In this document: positions 59,926 to 64,000 of the stretch, piece after piece | Numbering within the stretch: the stretch's first letter is position 1 | Layout: every line of letters starts with the position of its first letter | Source: Voacanga thouarsii | Taxonomy: Eukaryota > Streptophyta > Magnoliopsida > Gentianales > Apocynaceae | Assembly: GCA_026120185.1 (NCBI GenBank) | Contig: JANUWF010001614.1 | Location: forward strand, 3,211,501-3,275,500 | Reading direction: 5' to 3' | DNA: 64,000 nt | The notes under the pieces: generated by a model | The model's database searches: none | What the model was told of the DNA's origin: nothing | Seen by the model: the letters and a program-made list of their open reading frames with translations, nothing else | Made by a program: the position numbers and the translations under genes

Positions 59926-60790
59926 ACCTGTACAAACGGAGCCTCGTCGTAGTAGGAGGGTACGTAGGATTCCAGAAAGATGGACTGGAGAGCCTTTCGA
60001 GCTAGTTTCTGACCATCAGGAACAGGATCCCACTAGATACAAGGAGGCTATTGTTGATGCCGATACAAATCTATGGCATGAAGCAATGAAAGCCAAGATT
60101 AAGTCTATGTACTTCAATCAAGTTTAGGATCCTGTAGCTTCACCTAAAGGGATAAAACCTATTGAGTGTAAGTGGGTATACAAGAGGAAGGGAGGTACAG
60201 ATGGGAAGGTGGAAACCTTCAAAGCTAGGCTTGTAACGAAAAGGGTATACTCAGAAAGAGGGTCAGAAAGAGGGAATCGATTATAAGGAAACCTTTTTTC
60301 CGGTAGCCATGCTTAAGTCCATATGTATCTTCCTTGCTATCGCATGTCATTATGACTACGAGATATGACAAATGGATGTCAAGATGGCATTTCTTAATGG
60401 CCATCTTAGTGAAGACATTTATATGTTTCAATCGAAAGGTTTTATTACTAAAGGAAAGGAACATATAGTTTGCAAGCTTAAGAAGTTCATTTATGGACTT
60501 AAGTAGTCATCTAGAGTATGGAACATTTGTATTGAAGAGACTGTAAAGTCTTATGTAGTTTTTCTTGTCTTATATGTAGATGACATTCTACTCATTGGGA
60601 ATGATGTAGGGACATTGTCATCTACTAAGGTTTGTCTGTCTAGTCAACTCAGTATAAAGGACTTAGGAGAAGCCAGTTATATTCTTGGGATTAAGCTTCT
60701 TAGAAATAAGAAGTAGAGAATATTAGGATTATCCCAAGCAACATATATTAACAAGATGCTGGACAAGTTCAGCATGGACTCATGTAAGGG
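59926..60790 (+). pseudogene. Copia C reverse transcriptase
   Basis: Pieces include LWHEAMKAKI, CKWVYKRKGGTDGKVETFKARLV and the catalytic LYVDDILLIG (TATGTAGATGAC at 60572-60583). At least one indel near 60235-60265, where a short GGTCAGAAAGAG duplication is seen, and many stops show it is dead. Confidence 0.85.
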
Positions 60791-61556
60791 AGCTCTAATT
60801 TCTTTGCAGACATGTGTTATCTTTTTGTTCAAATGACTATCCTAAGTCCCAAAAAGAAAAAGATAGAATGAGTAGGATTCCCTACGGTTTGGCTGTGGCA
60901 AGTCTCATGTACGCCATGCTGTGCACTTGGCCAGATATTTGCTTCGTCGTAGGCATAGTTAGCAAAAATCAGTCAATCCCTGGGGAGGTTCATTGGTGAG
61001 CTGTAAAGTATATTCTTAAGTACCTCAAAGGTATGAGAGATTATATGCTGGTTTACTGGGCTGATGACTTTGTTCCTACAGGATACATAGACTTAGACTT
61101 CTAGGCAGATAAGGATGAGAGAAAATTCACTAGTGGATATGTCTTTACCTTGTCTGGAGGAGCTATTTCATGAAAGAGTACCAAGAAATCTTGCATTGCT
61201 TACTCAACTATGGAAGTTGTGTATGTTGCAGCTTCGGAGGTATCTAAGGAAGCAGTCTGGCACCAGAAGTTCCTTTCGGAACTTAGCATCATGCCACACA
61301 TGGAAAGACCAATTGTGATGTATTGCGACAACATTGGAGCAGTCTCGCAATCCAAAGAACCCAGGAACCACAAGACGAGGAAGTACATCAAGAAGAAGTA
61401 CCATTTGATCTGGAATTTCATCCAGAGATGAGAAATCGTGGTGGAACAGATAGCCTCGGAGAACAACCTAGCAGATCCCTTCACCAAGCCTTTGGCTGAG
61501 AGAGTTTCTAAGAGACACTTAGACGTCATAGGGGTGGGCACCTACGAACTTTCTTA
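60791..61556 (+). pseudogene. Copia C RNase H
   Basis: Contains IPYGLAVASLMYAM, TWPDICFVVGIVSKNQ, KYILKYLKGMRDYML, STMEVVYVAASEVSKEAVW and MYCDNIGAVSQSKEP, ending ADPFTKPLAERVSKRHLDVIGV. This is the standard C terminus of plant copia polyproteins. Stops occur at about 60998, 61103 and 61429. The polypurine tract follows. Confidence 0.88.
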
Positions 61557-61583
61557 GCCTTAGAGTGCAAGTGGGGGATTGTT

Positions 61584-64000
61584 TGTAATACCCCGCCCAA
61601 AACCACCTTTGACCTATGGGGGAAAAGTCATGCATTGCATAATATTTTGCATTTCGTGTGATATTTTAAAATTATTTTTGCATGGGTACATGTGATTTAC
61701 AAGGTTGTTCTTGCATTAATTTATTTAATGAGAAATAGTTGTGTTATTTGCATTAGTTGAGAATCGTTTTAAGTGAAATTTAGTAGAGGAGATAGAGGGA
61801 TGAGAATTAGAGTGAAAGGAATTTCTTAGAGATATATTAACACCGGAATTGATTTGGATTAATGGTTAGGTCTGGTAATTATCCATTGGTGACTTGAGTT
61901 TGAATCTTACCTCTTTCGAATCTTAGCTTCCTTTTTTGAATTCTTCTTCTAGGGTTTCCTCATACTTTTGGCCGAGAACCCTAGCTAGCCGCCACTTTGG
62001 TGAGTTTTAAGTGGTATAAGACTCTCCTTGATAAATATTAGAGATAGATAATATATTGGGTAAAGATCTTATTTTATTTCTCAAGAAAAAAAAATCCGAT
62101 TTAACCTTTTTATTTATTTAATTATTCTTAGAGAAATATTTTAGCTAAAACCTTAGCTACTTTTTTGAATTTCTGCTGCCATTTTCTTAGGAGATAAATC
62201 TCCATATTTATCTTCCAAACTCAAAGATTTTTTATAAAGAGAGAGACTAATTTTATTTTAGCTTTTATTGTTTTAATTTTTGAAAGTCTTAGCTAAGAGC
62301 AATTAAATTCCAGCTTTTATTTAATCAATAAAATTTTATGTTTAAAGCCTTTATGGGAATTTAGTTAGTTTGAATTAAATCTCTTTTTTTTCTTTCTTTT
62401 CTTTTCCTAGCAAAATATTTTGTTGATTTTGAGAATAAAACCCTAGATAAAAATCTAGAAAATTTCCAGCCTTGTTGCTGCCACATTTCGGAGCAATCCT
62501 AGCTCAACTCAAATTCTTCCAAGCTAGGGAAGCTTATCCTAAATTCTCTAGCAAATCAGATTCTATTCTATTTCCAATCAAATCAGGTTTTGTTCCTCTT
62601 TTCCTGCAGATTTTCAGTCAGCCTTGTGCATACAGATGCCACACGAAATGTTGCACTCCTAAGTGTACCCAAACTCTTCTAAACCTAACTTAAATCATCT
62701 AAAACACCTCTCACCAATTCAGATTTATTTTAGCTAAACAAACCAAATTTTTGTTCCCTCTTTTTCCAGAATTTTGACCAGCATTACACATAAATACTAC
62801 ACAAAAATCTACACTTCAAAACATACCAAAAATCTTTATTGATTTAGCCAAATTACAACTCCTAAAACTCCCACTTTTCCCTCTCTAATTTGCGTCAGAA
62901 CAGCAGCCAAAACCAGTCCAGAATTTCTCTCTTTTGCTTATAGTTTTCGCACAACACAAACACATCCACCTTACATAGAATTTTGGTTGTCAAAGCTTGC
63001 ACAAACTCCTTGTCTTGGTAAAAAACTGAACACACATGCAACCTCTCCTTGTGCACTGTTTTCGGCCAGCCTGGGAGTGCAATTTCAGACTGCTTTTCTT
63101 CCCTTAACCACTCTCAATTTTGGCCAACAAAAGGTACAGCAAGCTGCCTGTTTTCCCGCCATTGCTGCCCAAAGAGGTTTAGAACCATTAGGAGTCCTTT
63201 ATAGCATCATCTTCTAAACCCTAAATCAAACCCTCCTAACCCTAAACCAAAATAGTCGTCTATTCCATCCTTGCTGCACAAAAATTTCCAGCAAACTCTC
63301 CTCTGCAATTTTTGAAAAAAAACACAAGAGCAATCACTAGGCAAAAATTAAAATGCTCCCTAAGAGGAATTAACAAAGGCAGCTTTCCCTTCTTCTCAAG
63401 TGAACTCGTGACGATCATCATAGGGGCATCTTGATCTTGTTAATCCGGTTGTTGTAAGGTAAAAGAATTCTTATCCTTGGTGACGTAATTAAGGTTTAAT
63501 GTGATTGATGATGTCTATGGGAGTATAATAGCATGATGAATGTGTTTAATTGGGATAGATGTATATTTTGAGATGAGTAATGTGTTAAGCATGTTCAATG
63601 GATAGCGATGCTATATTTTATTCTGATAATGATGGATGTGAATTTTGATGGTTAAGTCGAGACCTTTTTGATATATTGCACATGTCTTTGATGGGTATAT
63701 GTTCATGGTATATTTATTTAATGGAATGGGTGATTTATTTGAAGTTAGATGATGAGTCAGAATGTTGAGCATGTTATAAGGAATTAGGGTGTGGTTAGTA
63801 ATTTATACGGGTTAGGTACCGTACATGATTTGTTTATGGGAATAAGTTAGTTTATATACATGCTTGAGATGATTGAGATCCTGATTATGATATTATGTGA
63901 TTCTAGATCAGGAGGTTATTTGAAGGAAGTGAGCAGTTGATTTTTATCTTGTTTATCTGAGGCGTACCATGTAAGTCCTTGCATAAACTCTTTTGTTAAA
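61584..64000 (+). mobile_element. Start of LTR D2, continues beyond the window
   Basis: Begins TGTAATACCCCGCCC four bases into the copia C 3' LTR (TGTT). It is colinear with D1 in reverse: the last 100 bases match the complement of about 55850-55930. Its right end and target copy are outside, so solo LTR or full element cannot be decided. It contains a tRNA-like pair at 61855-61906. Confidence 0.8.
61850..61912 (+). other. tRNA-like box pair in LTR D2
   Basis: TGGATTAATGG (61855-61865) and GAGTTTGAATC (61896-61906) lie 41 bases apart, as in the other long LTRs. Confidence 0.45.

Larger units (their letters stand above)
44972..61583 (+). mobile_element. Ty1/copia element C, split by nested LTRs
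   Basis: LTR 44972-47650, primer-binding site, long structured leader, gag from 49443, nucleocapsid interrupted at 50172, and protease-integrase-RT-RNase H from 58435 to about 61556. A polypurine tract (AGTGGGGGATTG) and the first four LTR bases (TGTT) follow, and then another LTR starts. The order PR-IN-RT-RH defines copia. Every domain carries stops or frameshifts. Confidence 0.9.

Overview
This window is nuclear DNA of a flowering plant, most likely a eudicot. It is AT-rich, has an intron-bearing plant gene with GT-AG junctions, and is packed with plant-type Ty1/copia and Ty3/gypsy LTR retrotransposons, a CACTA-type DNA transposon, solo LTRs and long microsatellites. There are no bacterial-style operons. 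The species cannot be named from the sequence.

Layout. Bases 1-8261 are comparatively gene-like: a two-exon gene on the minus strand (1491-2978) for a 201-residue protein with a CxxH/CxxC N-terminal motif, an AT-rich intergenic stretch with a probable MITE, a frameshifted F-box pseudogene (about 6858-7310), a CACTA-type terminus at 7510, and an exon-like piece of a tonoplast-type sugar transporter (8156-8261). That exon piece is cut off by a retrotransposon LTR.

From 8262 to the end the window is one nested transposon stack. The outer shell is a minus-strand Ty3/gypsy element (F): 3' LTR 8262-11625, with its coding region split into 11626-12702, 31872-32373 and 41975-44127. Three insertions split it: a CACTA-like element (12703-31871, target duplication TAA), a pair of oppositely oriented copia remnants (32374-41974), and an LTR fragment (44128-44971) that hosts a copia element (C, from 44972). 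The CACTA element contains a gypsy element (B, 12880-22695, duplication TTTAG) and a solo LTR (A2, 23203-29458, duplication TGTAT). These in turn carry a solo LTR (A1, 18279-22568) and a copia solo LTR (27584-29034, duplication GTTAC). Copia C is split in its nucleocapsid by an LTR with inverted-repeat ends (50173-58434, duplication CAAGT), which is split again by a further solo LTR (54751-57945). C ends four bases into its 3' LTR, where one more LTR begins and leaves the window. In two cases removing the insertion and one target copy restores the host reading frame, which confirms the order of events.

Every retrotransposon reading frame is damaged by stops, frameshifts, internal deletions or loss of catalytic residues, so nothing here looks autonomous. 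The most unusual signals are non-coding: a conserved two-stage hairpin between primer-binding site and gag in two copia copies, a short recurrent Arg/Ser-rich mini-ORF followed by a donor-like GT in the same copia family, tRNA-like A-box/B-box pairs in all six long gypsy-type LTRs, the LTR whose two ends are the same terminus in inverted order, and a tandem polypyrimidine array inside the CACTA element.
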